Of a DNA stretch of 64,000 bases, positions 21,391 through 30,918 are shown in pieces. Within the stretch, counting starts at the first letter, position 1; each line of letters opens with the position of its first letter. This DNA comes from Limnoperna fortunei. Its lineage: Eukaryota; Mollusca; Bivalvia; Mytilida; Modiolidae. The notes below the pieces were generated by a model. The model was not told the DNA's origin. It saw only the letters and a program-made list of their open reading frames with translations, and made no database searches. The translations under genes were made by a program, and so were the position numbers. The stretch spans positions 61,683,898 through 61,747,897 of the forward strand of contig OX104123.1 in assembly GCA_944474755.1 (NCBI GenBank). Reading direction: 5' to 3'.

Positions 21391-22902
21391 TACTACTCAA
21401 CAAAAAAAACGTCCACTTCCTAAAATTGTTCATTATATAATATTTTTTTTCAAATCTTTATCTTTTTATTGTTTCCATAAAATTTATACGTTCAAGCCAT
21501 CATTCCATTCAAGCAACCAATAAAATCAGTAACGGATACAGAAGAAATCCGGAAAGCTACTTATCCGTCTGTTACCTGTGCTCATGCCTTATCGATTAGT
21601 TTTTTAATTTACCTGGTGTCAATAATTAGGCTCTATCAAATTGTAAACAATTTGCCATCTTAAAAATTGAGGTAAATCTTTTCAAGTCCATGCCACGTCT
21701 ACTCGAAAATGAGCGTCAACAGGCTGTTGGAATGTTACGTGCTGGTATGACGCATAATGACGTTTCAAACCATTTCCAATGTTCCAAAAAGACAATACAG
21801 CGACTGCTTAATCGTCTCCGACAGACTGGCTCAACAAAGGACAGACCCCGCAGCGGTAGGCCCAAAGTGACGTCAGAACGTCAAGACCGTGCTATACGTC
21901 TATTGACGTTACGTAACCGTACGATCACTGCGGAAAGCATTGCAAGGCAAACGCCCGGGATCCACAACAACAGAATTTCCGGTCAGACTGTTCGTAGACG
22001 GCTCAGAAGATTTGGTTTACGACCAAGAAGAATTCATAAAGGACCGATGTTAACGCGAGGTCACAGGAGAGCGCGACTTGAGTGGGCCCGTGCACGGCGT
22101 CGATGGAGGTTACATACCTGGCGGAACATTATCTTTTCTGATGAATCCCGGTTTTCGCTCCGTTTCAGTGATGGCCGAATGAGAGTATACCGTAGACGGG
22201 GTGAACGTTACGCTGACTCGTGTGTCCAGGAAATCGACCGTTTTGGGGGCGGAAGTGTAATGGTATGGGGAGGAATATGTCATAATGGACGAACTGAACT
22301 TAAAATTATTGATGGGAATTTAAATGCTGTGAAGTACCGAGACGAAATTTTGGATGGTATTGTTCACCCTTTCATTCGACAACATGGATACAACCACGTT
22401 TTCCAGCATGATAACGCGAGATGTCATGTGGCCAGGATCTGTGTTGACGACCTCGAGCAAAATCACCTTCGTGTTCTTCCTTGGCCCGCGTTATCGCCGG
22501 ATCTGTCGCCTATAGAACATTTATGGGACGAATTAGACAGGCGTGTTCGAATGAGACAGAATCAACCGGAAACGCTAAGGGACTTGAGTCGCGCAGAAGA
22601 GTGGAATAATATGCCTGTGGACCGCATCAATACCCTCATAGGTTTTATGCGTCGTAGATGTGAAGCTGTTGTTGTTGCAAATGGTGGACACACGCGCTAT
22701 TAACACCCGCAAGTTGATTTGCAGGATGATGACTATGAAGTGTCCGTATTTGCTTTGAAACCAATTAAAATGTTATTGTTTGGTATTGAAATGTTGATAA
22801 TGTTGTTAAATTTGTAATGTACTCCTTTGTAATTTACTTTTATGAAAAATAAAATTTTGATAATCCATTAAAGAAGGTGGACGTTTCTTTTGTTGAGTAG
22901 TA
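21391..22902 (+). mobile_element. Tc1-like transposon copy B, 1512 bp, inside the integrase chromodomain
   Basis: It has the same termini as copy A, flanked by TA (21389-21390 and 22903-22904). The integrase reading frame is open immediately outside both ends, so this insertion inactivated a chromodomain coding region. Near-identity with copy A over most of its length shows recent activity of the family. Confidence 0.95.
21690..22703 (+). CDS. Tc1-like DD34E transposase, nearly intact
   Basis: 337-aa uninterrupted frame with the same domain layout as copy A: an N-terminal paired-type helix-turn-helix pair with a RPRSGRPK hook, then a DD34E core (FSDESRF, QHDNARCH, PIEHLWDE). It keeps the GGSVMVWGGI strand missing from copy A, but lacks two residues (LV) that copy A retains before EEWNNMP in the C-terminal helix. 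Its length is about normal for Tc1 transposases. It is the better candidate for activity; whether the two-residue loss matters cannot be judged by eye. Confidence 0.94.
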   Translation: MPRLLENERQQAVGMLRAGMTHNDVSNHFQCSKKTIQRLLNRLRQTGSTKDRPRSGRPKVTSERQDRAIRLLTLRNRTITAESIARQTPGIHNNRISGQTVRRRLRRFGLRPRRIHKGPMLTRGHRRARLEWARARRRWRLHTWRNIIFSDESRFSLRFSDGRMRVYRRRGERYADSCVQEIDRFGGGSVMVWGGICHNGRTELKIIDGNLNAVKYRDEILDGIVHPFIRQHGYNHVFQHDNARCHVARICVDDLEQNHLRVLPWPALSPDLSPIEHLWDELDRRVRMRQNQPETLRDLSRAEEWNNMPVDRINTLIGFMRRRCEAVVVANGGHTRY

Positions 22903-24120
22903 TATTTGGTAGGCCATCCATCGAATTTTACCAGCCATTCTACCTGACCTTTCCGTGTACGCTTCCTAATTTTCTTTTCAATAAACCAAAGCGCATCTTC
23001 GTTTTTATGAACTTTTTGTAGTTCTGATTCGTAAAAAGTGCCCTTGATTTCATCTTCTTGAAAATCTTTAACTTTAAACATGGGTATTCCTTGCATTCGC
23101 ATGCGTTGCTTTATTTTAAATATCTCTCTGGTAAAATGTTCGTCATAAGAACGATCAAACAACATGTCCTTGTGAGAGAGTCTAACGAAATCACCTACTT
23201 TGAAACGATATGGTGTAACAGTTTTTTTAGATTTCTTTGGTTTCAAGTACATATGAGCCCATATATCGGCTTCGTTTGTTTTATTTACGTCTTTAGGACT
23301 TACATTGTTTAGACTTTTGTGTGGTGTAGCGTGTAACTTTGCACGATATCTTGTAAAACATCAATATAGCGATGTGTTCTATTTTCCGTAAAATAACGGT
23401 ACATCCTATTTTTTATGGTTTGTATGACACGTTCTGCGATATTGGCTTTCGTGTTTGAATTCTGTGTGGTGAAATAATAGATGTCTTCCTGTTTAAGATA
23501 TGAGCGGGTTATTTTCGAAATAAATTCAGAACCGTTATCAGTGCGTAATTTTTTACACTTTCTTCCTTCATCAAATATGCGCCTAAATCCTTTCACAACT
23601 TCATAAGCTGTTTTATTTTTCTGAGGTTGAATCCATAGATATTTGGAAAAGATGTCGATAACGACTAAGAGATATTTCACGCCATCGTTTTCTTTGGATA
23701 TATTAGACACGTCGGCTAAATCAGCATTAAACTGATCGTCAACTCCAGAAACTACAACTCTCGCTTTCTTAAACGATTGTCGAACTGGTTTTTGAAGACT
23801 GTAATTATCTTGATTTTGCAACCATTTTTGAACTGTGTGCTTTCCGATGTTGGTTATACCTTTGTTTTTTAATATAGCGTAAAGTTTATCAGAACCGAGG
23901 TATGTACCTGGTGATGATAAATCATAGTAAATCTTTTTCAAGATAGAATAAATTGTCTTATCATCCACTTTTTTAACCATTGTATATTCTGAAAAAAAAA
24001 AGGTTTAGTCCTTAGACACATCGTTTGTATATGAATTAAAAACAACAACTGAAATAAGCTACAATATTTAATAAACAATCAATTGTAAATATGCAAATAA
24101 AAATTTCAAAAGATTACTGT

Positions 24121-24438
24121 CTATAATTCATCCAGCAGATGTATGATGGGTTTTATCAGCAATGGAGTTAGGTGGTGAAATGTTAATAGAGTCCTTTTCT
24201 TTCTCGTCAAACTGATCCGATGGCTTGCTAAAGAACGAATGACGTTTTTATAGTGTCTCAACTTTTCTTTATGCTTTTGGTTGACGGCGATATTTCCGGA
24301 GAGTATCTTGGAGGCTATCTAACAAATGGTTCGGGTTTCGTCATTTTTCATAAATTGTAACATTTTTGTTCGTTCTGTTGGTGCGTTGTAATAAATTGCT
24401 TTTAGAAAAGCAGAGTTCAGAATGATTTGTGTGTTCAT
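24121..24438 (-). pseudogene. Small alpha-helical Polinton protein (family member 2), one in-frame TAG
   Basis: From ATG 24438 the frame encodes a helical module (SAFLKAIYYNAPTERTKM...IASKILSGNIAV), then a basic stretch (KHKEKLRHYKN, LTRKKRTLL) and a hydrophobic C-terminus (LTPLLIKPIIHLLDEL). One TAG interrupts near codon 44. The first half resembles the gene at 17517-17828. It lies upstream of the integrase. The basic region plus hydrophobic tail could suggest a membrane-active or virion peptide, which is inference only. Confidence 0.5.
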
Positions 24439-24557
24439 TGTTATAATGACAAAACTCTATAGATCGCATTCATTTATTCCAAAGCGGTCGTCCAATTTGA
24501 TTAACCTTTCGGTTATTTCAAAACTCTCTTCCTCATCCATTGTCAATTTACCATCAC
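24439..24557. other. Short spacer or C-terminal remnant
   Basis: The minus strand shows a short acidic open stretch (MDEEESFEITERLIKLDDRF) that could be the C-terminus of the 24558 gene after a frameshift. No independent gene is supported. Confidence 0.3.
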
Positions 24558-24860
24558 TTAAAAGTAAAAGAGCTCTGACGTTAAGTCACCGCTTTCAATT
24601 GCGAAGTTATATGTGGTGATAATTTCTGCACACAATTTGAATGCCTCTTTTCTGTGCAGATAAAAACTCTCTAGCGAAGAAAGCATCAAACAAGAATGTT
24701 CTGTTTGACTGGGATGATCGACTTCACATCCATAACAGTTTCTTTTCGTAAGGGTTACTACTTTATTCCTGAGATGATTACAAAATCCAAGTTTGTAATG
24801 TAACAATATCTGTCTTGCGGATTGCTGAACATCTATGACTGAAATGATGCGTGGGCACAA
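24558..24860 (-). CDS. Unknown Cys/His-motif Polinton protein
   Basis: 100-aa frame without an ATG near its start (TTG first), preceded by a TATA box. Its most distinctive stretch is NCYGCEVDHPSQTEHSCLM, a Cys2-His2-Cys spacing that could bind zinc, within a protein otherwise predicted helical. I recall similar motifs in uncharacterised mollusc proteins but cannot name a family. It sits between the BIR gene and the small helical gene. A frameshift near the 3' end may hide more sequence. Confidence 0.45.
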   Translation of the reverse strand: MCPRIISVIDVQQSARQILLHYKLGFCNHLRNKVVTLTKRNCYGCEVDHPSQTEHSCLMLSSLESFYLHRKEAFKLCAEIITTYNFAIESGDLTSELFYF

Positions 24861-24870
24861 ACGAAGACTT

Positions 24871-24878
24871 CTTTTATA
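24871..24878 (-). promoter_or_regulatory. TATA box upstream of the Cys/His-motif gene
   Basis: TATAAAAG on the minus strand, immediately 5' of the reading frame starting near 24860. The spacing implies an almost leaderless transcript or a start further downstream. Confidence 0.45.
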
Positions 24879-24932
24879 CCGAAACGAAATAGTAATACAA
24901 AATAATTTGCATATTGCAGTTGCTTTGAGACA

Positions 24933-25306
24933 TTACCGTCTCAACACATCGTAAAACGGGACATTTCCAGACACCATTTTAGCATACAAACAATTTGGTT
25001 CCCATTTCAAATGCTCCGTCTCTATACAATCAGTTTTATCCCATTGCTTCAAAGTAATATTACAGTAAAAACAAGTTTCACGATCACCTACACCGGTATA
25101 AAAAAAATCCATTTTGAACCAAATCTTTAGGTTTCTGAACCAATTGCTGTGGCCAATTCTCAAAAGACTGTTCTATTGATATAATACATTTTTGTTGGAT
25201 GCCATGGCTTAAACGTGAAAAGTTTTTCACAAAACGAATCCGTAGCAATATCCATTGTTTCTGCAATGTAGTTTGTTTCGGAAAAGCCCTCGCATGTATG
25301 CACCAT
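24933..25306 (-). pseudogene. BIR-domain (inhibitor-of-apoptosis-like) protein, frameshifted
   Basis: BIR domains bind zinc and block caspases or related proteins. The minus-strand frame 24933-25163 shows the C-terminal two thirds of a BIR: FFYTGVGDRETCFYC, then a Trp, then EHLKWEPNC, giving the Cys-x2-Cys...His-x6-Cys ligand set. The N-terminal BIR helix (QSFENWPQQLVQKPKDL) lies in the neighbouring frame, the two being separated by a T8 run near 25,100. A further shift near 25,190 separates the probable start (ATG 25306, inside the TIR). No RING follows. The single BIR beside the right TIR is an accessory gene, probably captured from a host or virus. Confidence 0.82.
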
Positions 25307-25609
25307 TTTTATCAAATCTGTTCCGTTTCGCAATATATACTGCCGACTTCAGTTTATTGACATCTGAAGCATTGCAGACTACTGAAGACATTCAACCGTG
25401 ACGAACAATAAACTTGAAGCTTTGTTACACCTGTCCTATCGCTTCATGAAGACATTCAACCGTGACGAACAATAAACTTGAAGCTTTCATTGTTACACCT
25501 AATGACAATCGATTTACCTCACCTGTCCTGTCTGCTGCAAGCCAATTTTAACGTCATCAGCTTCGTTTGCTGCAGCTTCATGTCCCAAAACTCTCTGTAT
25601 ATAACTACT
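25290..25609 (-). repeat. Polinton right terminal inverted repeat
   Basis: Reverse complement of the left TIR, including the internal 68-bp duplication. It ends ...TATATAACTACT at 25609, next to GAACAT. Differences from the left copy are few and mainly small indels in the inner part. Confidence 0.93.
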
Positions 25610-25615
25610 GAACAT
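25610..25615. repeat. Target-site duplication GAACAT, right copy
   Basis: Exact match to 1566-1571; marks the outer edge of the Polinton. Confidence 0.93.
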
Positions 25616-26607
25616 GACGAGTAGATTAAATCGCAATTTAAATTATATAATACGAAAGGACAGGTGTAGCTCAAGATAACATGTACATGCGGTGCACCGA
25701 TTCATGGAATTGATAGTTCACCACATGTGACCTATATTTTACGAGCGCAAGGTCACTATTACACGCCTGTCCGCAATAGTTGCTATATATGCGAGCGTTA
25801 GCATGGGGAAAGTTTGCTACGCAACCTTTCCAAAAACATGTTGTCACCGTTTTGAATTTCCGGTTGACATATAAAGAAGTATCATACCATAACTACTAAA
25901 GTCATAAAGTATGTCAATAAACATTGGTCTGACATAGTTAAGCTGCTAACAATTGAGCGTCACTGGAGCGAATTTCATTTATCTTGTATTTACTCGCAAG
26001 GTTAGTGAAAACATGCAATACTTATTCACCGTAAACATTATCTTACTCGAAACTTGGGCGTCACGATTTGTTTAATTAGTAAATTGTAGTTATTATTCGT
26101 GAATGGAAATGCATTCGCCAATCTCATTAATCTGTGTCGTGGAATCTAAGGCCGTTTTTCGTATAAAAATATTTAGGATGCCCGAGTTATTCGATTTTCC
26201 AAATACAATGATTTAATGTCGGTCAGCCATTGTTTCTTTTTTTTTATTATTTACATTAGTTTTTTTATAACGATACTTATAATTTTCATTCTTTCTAAAA
26301 TAGGCATCAACAAAACTCAGTTAACATTTAATAAATAACAAAAACTGCCAAATACATTTGATAAATAATACACCTGCTAGAAGCCTTTGTGTCATTATCA
26401 GTATTGTATTGATCTTGAACTTTCTCGGTATATTATCTAAAATTATTTGATTGTTAATGTTTAACTGTAATCTTACTGGAGAATATAAAGCCTCTGGATT
26501 TGTTTAATTTGTAATTGTGTTTATTATTAATTAATTGGAATGCTGAAGTACAAGGCAATATCGGTAATACGTCGTTTTCAAGATAAGTAGTTAGATGTTT
26601 CCTTTCG
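25616..26607. other. Spacer between Polinton and Harbinger element
   Basis: About 1 kb of AT-rich sequence with no supported gene or known repeat. It is the right-hand continuation of the DNA in which the Polinton sits. Confidence 0.45.
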
Positions 26608-26697
26608 GGGTTGCACTTGATTCACGTTCTTCTGTCCCTTCCGGAGATCCAGAAGAGGACAAGGTAAATCAAGTGTTCCGAATACATAGTAGTAGAA

Positions 26698-28339
26698 AAA
26701 TGGCTGACGAAACAGCAAATATTAGCATGTTAATGTTTGTCAGTGACATGATGGAGAGTTTATCAGATGATACGGATGATTCAGATAATGATTATGTATA
26801 TAGAATGGTACCATCGCTATATCTAGCGCTGTAAGTAACGAGTGAATGTGTAGTTATTTAGTATATCAATGTAGTGTGGGCGAATTCGGATAAACTTGAT
26901 ATTCGGACACGTTGATTTAGATTGGTGCACTAGGATGGAACTTGGTCATTATTTATAAAATAAATCACGCATCACGTAGAGATTGGTATATAGCCTTCCA
27001 GTGGCATTGATTGGTGGTGCATTCTAATACAACATTTGCAACTATTCTTAAGAATTTGTGTTGTTTTTTTAACTTCATTCTATTTTACTTGACACATGTT
27101 CTCATATTGAGATGTTTGCTGTGATTTGCTTGTTTTAAAATAGATACTCAAACTTTTCATTCCATGACAAAATAAAAGAATACTCATTAGTCATAATTGC
27201 ATCAGTTTATGAGATTATCGATTTAACACATTTAATAAGTTAATAGTTACGAACCATTCGAAATCAAGACTAGTATAAGTAAAGTTTTTGTTGTTGTATT
27301 CACTTTAATAATTCATTCTTGTTTTTGTTTTCAGGTAAGAGAAGACAAGACTAAGATATTAGATTATGCAGAGAGGGTAGTTCCACTGTATAATATGGAT
27401 GATTTCAGAAGATTCTTCCGCACCACAAGGGGAACATTTGAGATAATCTGACAGCAGTTAGGAACATGCAATGAACTAATTACAAATTCTAGTGGTCGTC
27501 CGGCAGTTGGTATAGAAAAACAGTTGATGGTGTTTTTTGTACATTGGTTCTCTAGAACCACTTTGTAGAATTGCAGATAGGTTCAATGTAACAGAATTCA
27601 CAGTATTAAGGATAAGACAGCGCATGTGCGATGTCATTTTGAATCATTTCATGAAAAAATACATCATATGGCCGAAGGCTGAAGAAAGACAAGAAATTAT
27701 ACGTTCATTTCAGGATAAAAGAGGTTTCCCAGATGTGCTGGGTGCAATTGACAGTACACACATTCAGATTCGTCCACCATCAGATCATCCTCAAGATTAT
27801 GTTAACCGGAAAGGGTATCACTCAATTGTTTTACAAGTAGTATGTAGAGAAGATATGCGGTTTATTGACTGTTACACTGGTTGGCCTGGTAGCTGTCATG
27901 ACACTCGAGTTTTGAAAAATTCCACACTATTTGAGAACGGATCAGCATTGTGTGGAAATGCGCACATTATAGGAGATGGAGGATTTCCCCTGAAGCAGTG
28001 GCTGCTGACGCCTTTCCGTGATAATGGGCATTTGACACCATTACAACGATATTATAATTTTTGTCTTTCCTCTACAAGACAAGTAGTCGAACGATCTTTC
28101 TCATTGCTCAAAGGACGTTTTCGCAGGCTACAGAATGTCGACGTGCAAAGTGTGGAAACTGATGTAATGATCATCATGTCGTGCTGTGTTATTCACAACA
28201 TTTGCATTCTAAACGAGGACATCTTAGATGATTTTTTTATCAGGATAATCCCATTGACAATCATGCTGCAAACAATATAGGAAACATAGACCCAAATGCT
28301 GTTGCAAAAAGGAATAGGATTGCGCAAATGCTGCCATAA
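26698..28339 (+). pseudogene. Harbinger DDE transposase, two exons, lightly broken
   Basis: Exon 1 (ATG 26698, acidic, DDTDDSDNDYV) ends at donor GCT/GTAAGT near 26,830. The intron runs to about 27,335-27,341, where TTTCAG or the AG just after it could serve; the latter keeps frame. Exon 2 encodes FRTTRGTFEII, then the DDE core: D in GAIDSTHI, D in IGDGGFPL and E in VVERSFSLLKGRF, ending near QMLP at 28339. Lesions are an in-frame TGA near 27,450, a shift near 27,535 and another in a T-run near 28,235. The transposase works with the SANT-type partner encoded opposite. Confidence 0.88.
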
Positions 28340-28446
28340 GATTTGGATTGAGAAGAATTGTTCTACATACAATACATTAAATAAAAAGTAAATGATTATT
28401 GTTGTTATGAATTTTATTGTTTGTTCCATGCACTTTTGATTGGGCT

Positions 28447-28960
28447 ACTACAAGAGTTTATAAAGCAAACACTGTCCTATCTGGACATTTAGTAACATAA
28501 CACTTTGAAAAGTAAATGCTACTTCCATAGAGTAGGTACATAAAAACAACCTCATTTGTAAAGTACTATCATTATAAAGCAAACACTGCCCTATCTGGAC
28601 ATATAGTAACATAACACTTTGAAAAGTAAATGCTACTTCCATAAAGTAGGTACATAAAAACAACCTCATTTGTAAAGTACTATCATTATGAAGCAAACAC
28701 TGCCCTATCTGGACATAAAGTAACATAACACTTTGAAAAGAAAATGCTACTTCCATAAAGTACACAATAACACCCTCAATCGTAAAGTACCATTGTTTAT
28801 AAAGCAAACACTGTCCTATCTGGACATATAGTGACATAGCACTTTGAAAAGTAAATGCTACTTCCATTAAGTACATAAAGACACCCTGTAAAGTACTCTC
28901 TAATCTCTTCATAATAGTTCCATTGTTAATGAAGCAGTCCTATCTGGACATAGTAACAAA
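28447..28960. repeat. Minisatellite, about 110-117-bp unit, 4-5 copies
   Basis: Repeats carry CCTATCTGGACAT, AACACTTTGAAAAG and AAATGCTACTTCCAT in order at about 28480, 28597, 28709, 28820 and 28936. The open frame across it on the minus strand is a by-product of the repeat. Confidence 0.92.
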
Positions 28961-29025
28961 ACACTCTTTCACCGGGTACAAAACTCAAATCTGACAAATG
29001 TCATGGTCCACTCTGCTGCAGTGAG

Positions 29026-29177
29026 TTAACACTTGAAAACTCTGCAACATTTCTTAACATTTGCTCGGCAAACTGGGCAAATCGTCATTCTTTTACCGCA
29101 TTGGAAACAGCACAACATGTGACCACACTCCAGAAATACACAGGAAATATTCCGTTCCATGCAAACCTTGCACTCAT
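29026..29177 (-). CDS. RING-finger exon of IAP type
   Basis: An exon following ATTTTTCAG (AG at 29178-29179) encodes ECKVCMERNISCVFLECGHM...CCFQCGKRMTICPVC and ends at a stop at 29026. All eight zinc ligands (C3HC4) are present, and the spacing is that of C-terminal RINGs in IAP/Mindbomb-type E3 ligases. It lies inside the Harbinger element on the same strand as the SANT-type gene and downstream of it, so it may be that gene's last exon; however, the splice phase from the preceding donor does not match, leaving the connection unproven. It may also be a separate captured exon. Confidence 0.7.
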
Positions 29178-29823
29178 CTGAAAAATATATAAAAAAGGAA
29201 CAAGATGCAATTTTTACTGAAGCAGTATTCATTGCTTAATACATTTGACTCAGTAGAAAACTAAGTAGAAAACATGTTAACATATTTATCAATTGCACAA
29301 AATCAGTGACTTCAGATCATTTCCGCTTTAGCTCAACGATTCTAACTTCTTAAATCATCACGAAGTCATGCTGATAACAATGGACATAAAGATGAATCAA
29401 GTGGATACAATTTATTTGATACCCGGACAAACAGGAATTCCCCCCAAAAAACAGAATACAATTGGAATACACATCAATACCGGAATACACCTGTATTTTT
29501 TTCTAAGTATTGGTGTTAACTTTGTTTTAAAAGCAAAATTAGAAATATGACTTATTATGCTACTAAATCCATTGCTGTGATCGAAATGTTTCCTCACAAA
29601 AAATATTGAGCACAATAAACCAACATTTGTATTTTCTGCTACCTCATAATAATATAAATATATACTATAAGGTGTATAAGATCAATTATCAGACAAATAC
29701 AGGTTTATTCTGATTATTGAAGTGTATTCCGGTTGTATTCCAGTTTTTAGGTGTAATCTAGTTATTAAGGAGGATCCAATATATTTATTCCTGCATTTTG
29801 ATAAAAATGCTGCAATAACTTAC
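29178..29823. other. Intron-like region with a small imperfect foldback
   Basis: No exon is evident. Two arms near 29460-29495 and 29715-29750 share inverted GGAATACA/TGTATTCC motifs, suggesting a degraded foldback element inside the intron. Confidence 0.35.
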
Positions 29824-30519
29824 TTTCTTTCTTTCATAACATCAATGAATTCACGGAAGAGACTCATTTTGTCATCATGTCTCTTTGCTTGTCTGACCGC
29901 TCAACCTTACGTCTCTCTTCCTGTTCTTCTACATGTTTATCAAAGTATAAAGTAAGCTCAGAAAATCTTGTCTTCTTAGCTTTGGTGCTTTTACCTTCAG
30001 AGTCTTTAGCATCTTGTATTTGCCTTTTATTGGAATCTGGAGTTGAAGTTCCGGTAGATGCAGTTTTGGTATCATTTTCTTGACATTGTGTGTCGTCAGG
30101 AACCGAGCTACCAGCTGAACTAGACATGACAAAAACCGGTTGTATTTTGGGACATCCACCATAGAGATCGTCAAGTTCTTTATCATACACATATGTTTTG
30201 GAATCGTTTCCACTCTTACTATTATGATCTTTGACTTGTTTATATGCCTTTGTTATTGTTTTTAACCTGCCATTACACTGTTCTGCAGAAAACAAGTATC
30301 CACGTGCCTTTAAAGCAATTGAAATGTCTTGAAAGGCTTTGTTTTTTCTAATTTTTCCTTCATCTATTAACCTTTTTCTGTCTTTGTACTCAGCGATCAG
30401 CAGAAGTGTTGCTGCTTGGGTCCATGTTTGCTGGCTTTCCTGGCTTTCAATTTCATTTTGTATATGGATTTCTGAAGCTTCAGCATTAAGGTTTACACCC
30501 TCAACAATTTCAATCTGAC
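29824..30519 (-). CDS. Harbinger SANT/Myb-like DNA-binding protein, exon 2
   Basis: The exon follows acceptor ATATTTCAG. It encodes a SANT/trihelix-like domain: TWTQAATLLLIAEYKDRKRL, IRKNKAFQDISIALKARGY, SAEQCNGRLKTITKAYKQVKDH, with the three regularly spaced aromatic/helical segments of that fold. A Ser/Thr-rich linker, a nuclear-signal-like STKAKKTRF and a charged coiled-coil end follow. A stop at 29864 interrupts just before a conserved-looking tail (SLFREFIDVM); a one-base shift in an A-run would continue it to the donor at 29823. This is the partner protein that Harbinger transposases use to bind element ends. Confidence 0.75.
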
Positions 30520-30794
30520 CTGAAATATAAAAGAAACACATTGGAAGTAAAATATTATTTATTTTGCAGAAAAGTAATTGACCAAGCATGAAAAACGCAC
30601 GAACGAACACAGACGGACGCACACACAGACGTACGCTTACACACACGGACAGGGGTAATACGTTATGCCCCATTTACCTTTTTCGAATGCCGGGGGGTAT
30701 AAAAAGTGGTGGTGGTTGCGAAAATTTCATCGCTGTATCGGATGAATTCATAATTTTGCAATATATAATTGCATTAAATTAACTAAAAACTTAC

Positions 30795-30918
30795 CCTCGG
30801 TAATAGAAGAATTCGCAGCCTGGTTTGTCAAACAACAATGGTGCCTTATAAAGACCTCCATGGAAATAAACCACTTATTGCAGCTTTCACACATAAACAT
30901 TGTGCGTCGCTCCGCCAT
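30795..30918 (-). CDS. Harbinger partner protein, exon 1 (C2H2-like finger)
   Basis: ATG 30918 opens MAERRTMFMCESCNKWF and a Cys2...His-His-Cys arrangement (EVFIRHHCC), a small zinc finger. The exon ends in GAGG/GTAAGT at 30794-30795, and the split Gly codon is restored with exon 2, so the splice is well supported. It starts inside the right end region of the Harbinger element. Confidence 0.7.

Larger units (their letters stand above)
21328..23980 (-). pseudogene. Polinton integrase (rve) with chromodomain, frameshifted and interrupted by Tc1 copy B
   Basis: The retrovirus-type integrase inserts the element and makes the 6-bp duplication. From ATG 23980: an N-terminal helical domain, then the catalytic core with D in NADLADVS (about residue 89), D in LRTDNGSEF and E in ANIAERVIQT. 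A frameshift near 23,315 separates the core from the C-terminal domain (PYRFKVGDFVRLSHK) and the chromodomain (ALWFIEKKIRKR, VEWLVKFDGWP). The chromodomain is cut by Tc1 copy B; its last residues (QWIPEKDITDVAG) lie on the far side and end at TGA 21328-21330. A TTTTTTCAG acceptor lies just upstream of the ATG, suggesting a 5'-leader intron. Confidence 0.9.
1572..25609. mobile_element. Complete Polinton/Maverick DNA transposon, 24,038 bp
   Basis: The element is bounded by near-identical inverted repeats that begin AGT and end ACT, flanked by a perfect 6-bp duplication. The minus-strand half encodes integrase, minor and major capsid proteins, adenovirus-type cysteine protease, FtsK/HerA-type packaging ATPase and family-B DNA polymerase, which together identify Polintons. 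The plus-strand half carries accessory genes (macro domain, PC4-like, spliced unknowns), and a BIR gene sits by the right terminus. The two arms converge near 11.65-11.93 kb. Later insertions are a hairpin-ended element (3624-4925), a SINE (7507-7757), two Tc1-like elements (9400-10875, 21391-22902) and a MITE (13897-14769). Most core genes are broken, so the copy is probably inactive as assembled. Confidence 0.95.

Noticed and set aside
1572..25609. A free viral contig or contamination
   Set aside because: The exact 6-bp target duplication, host flanks on both sides and nested host transposons show an integrated element.
28448..28912. 154-codon minus-strand open frame with repeated hydrophobic peptides
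   Set aside because: It is only the translation of the 110-117-bp minisatellite.
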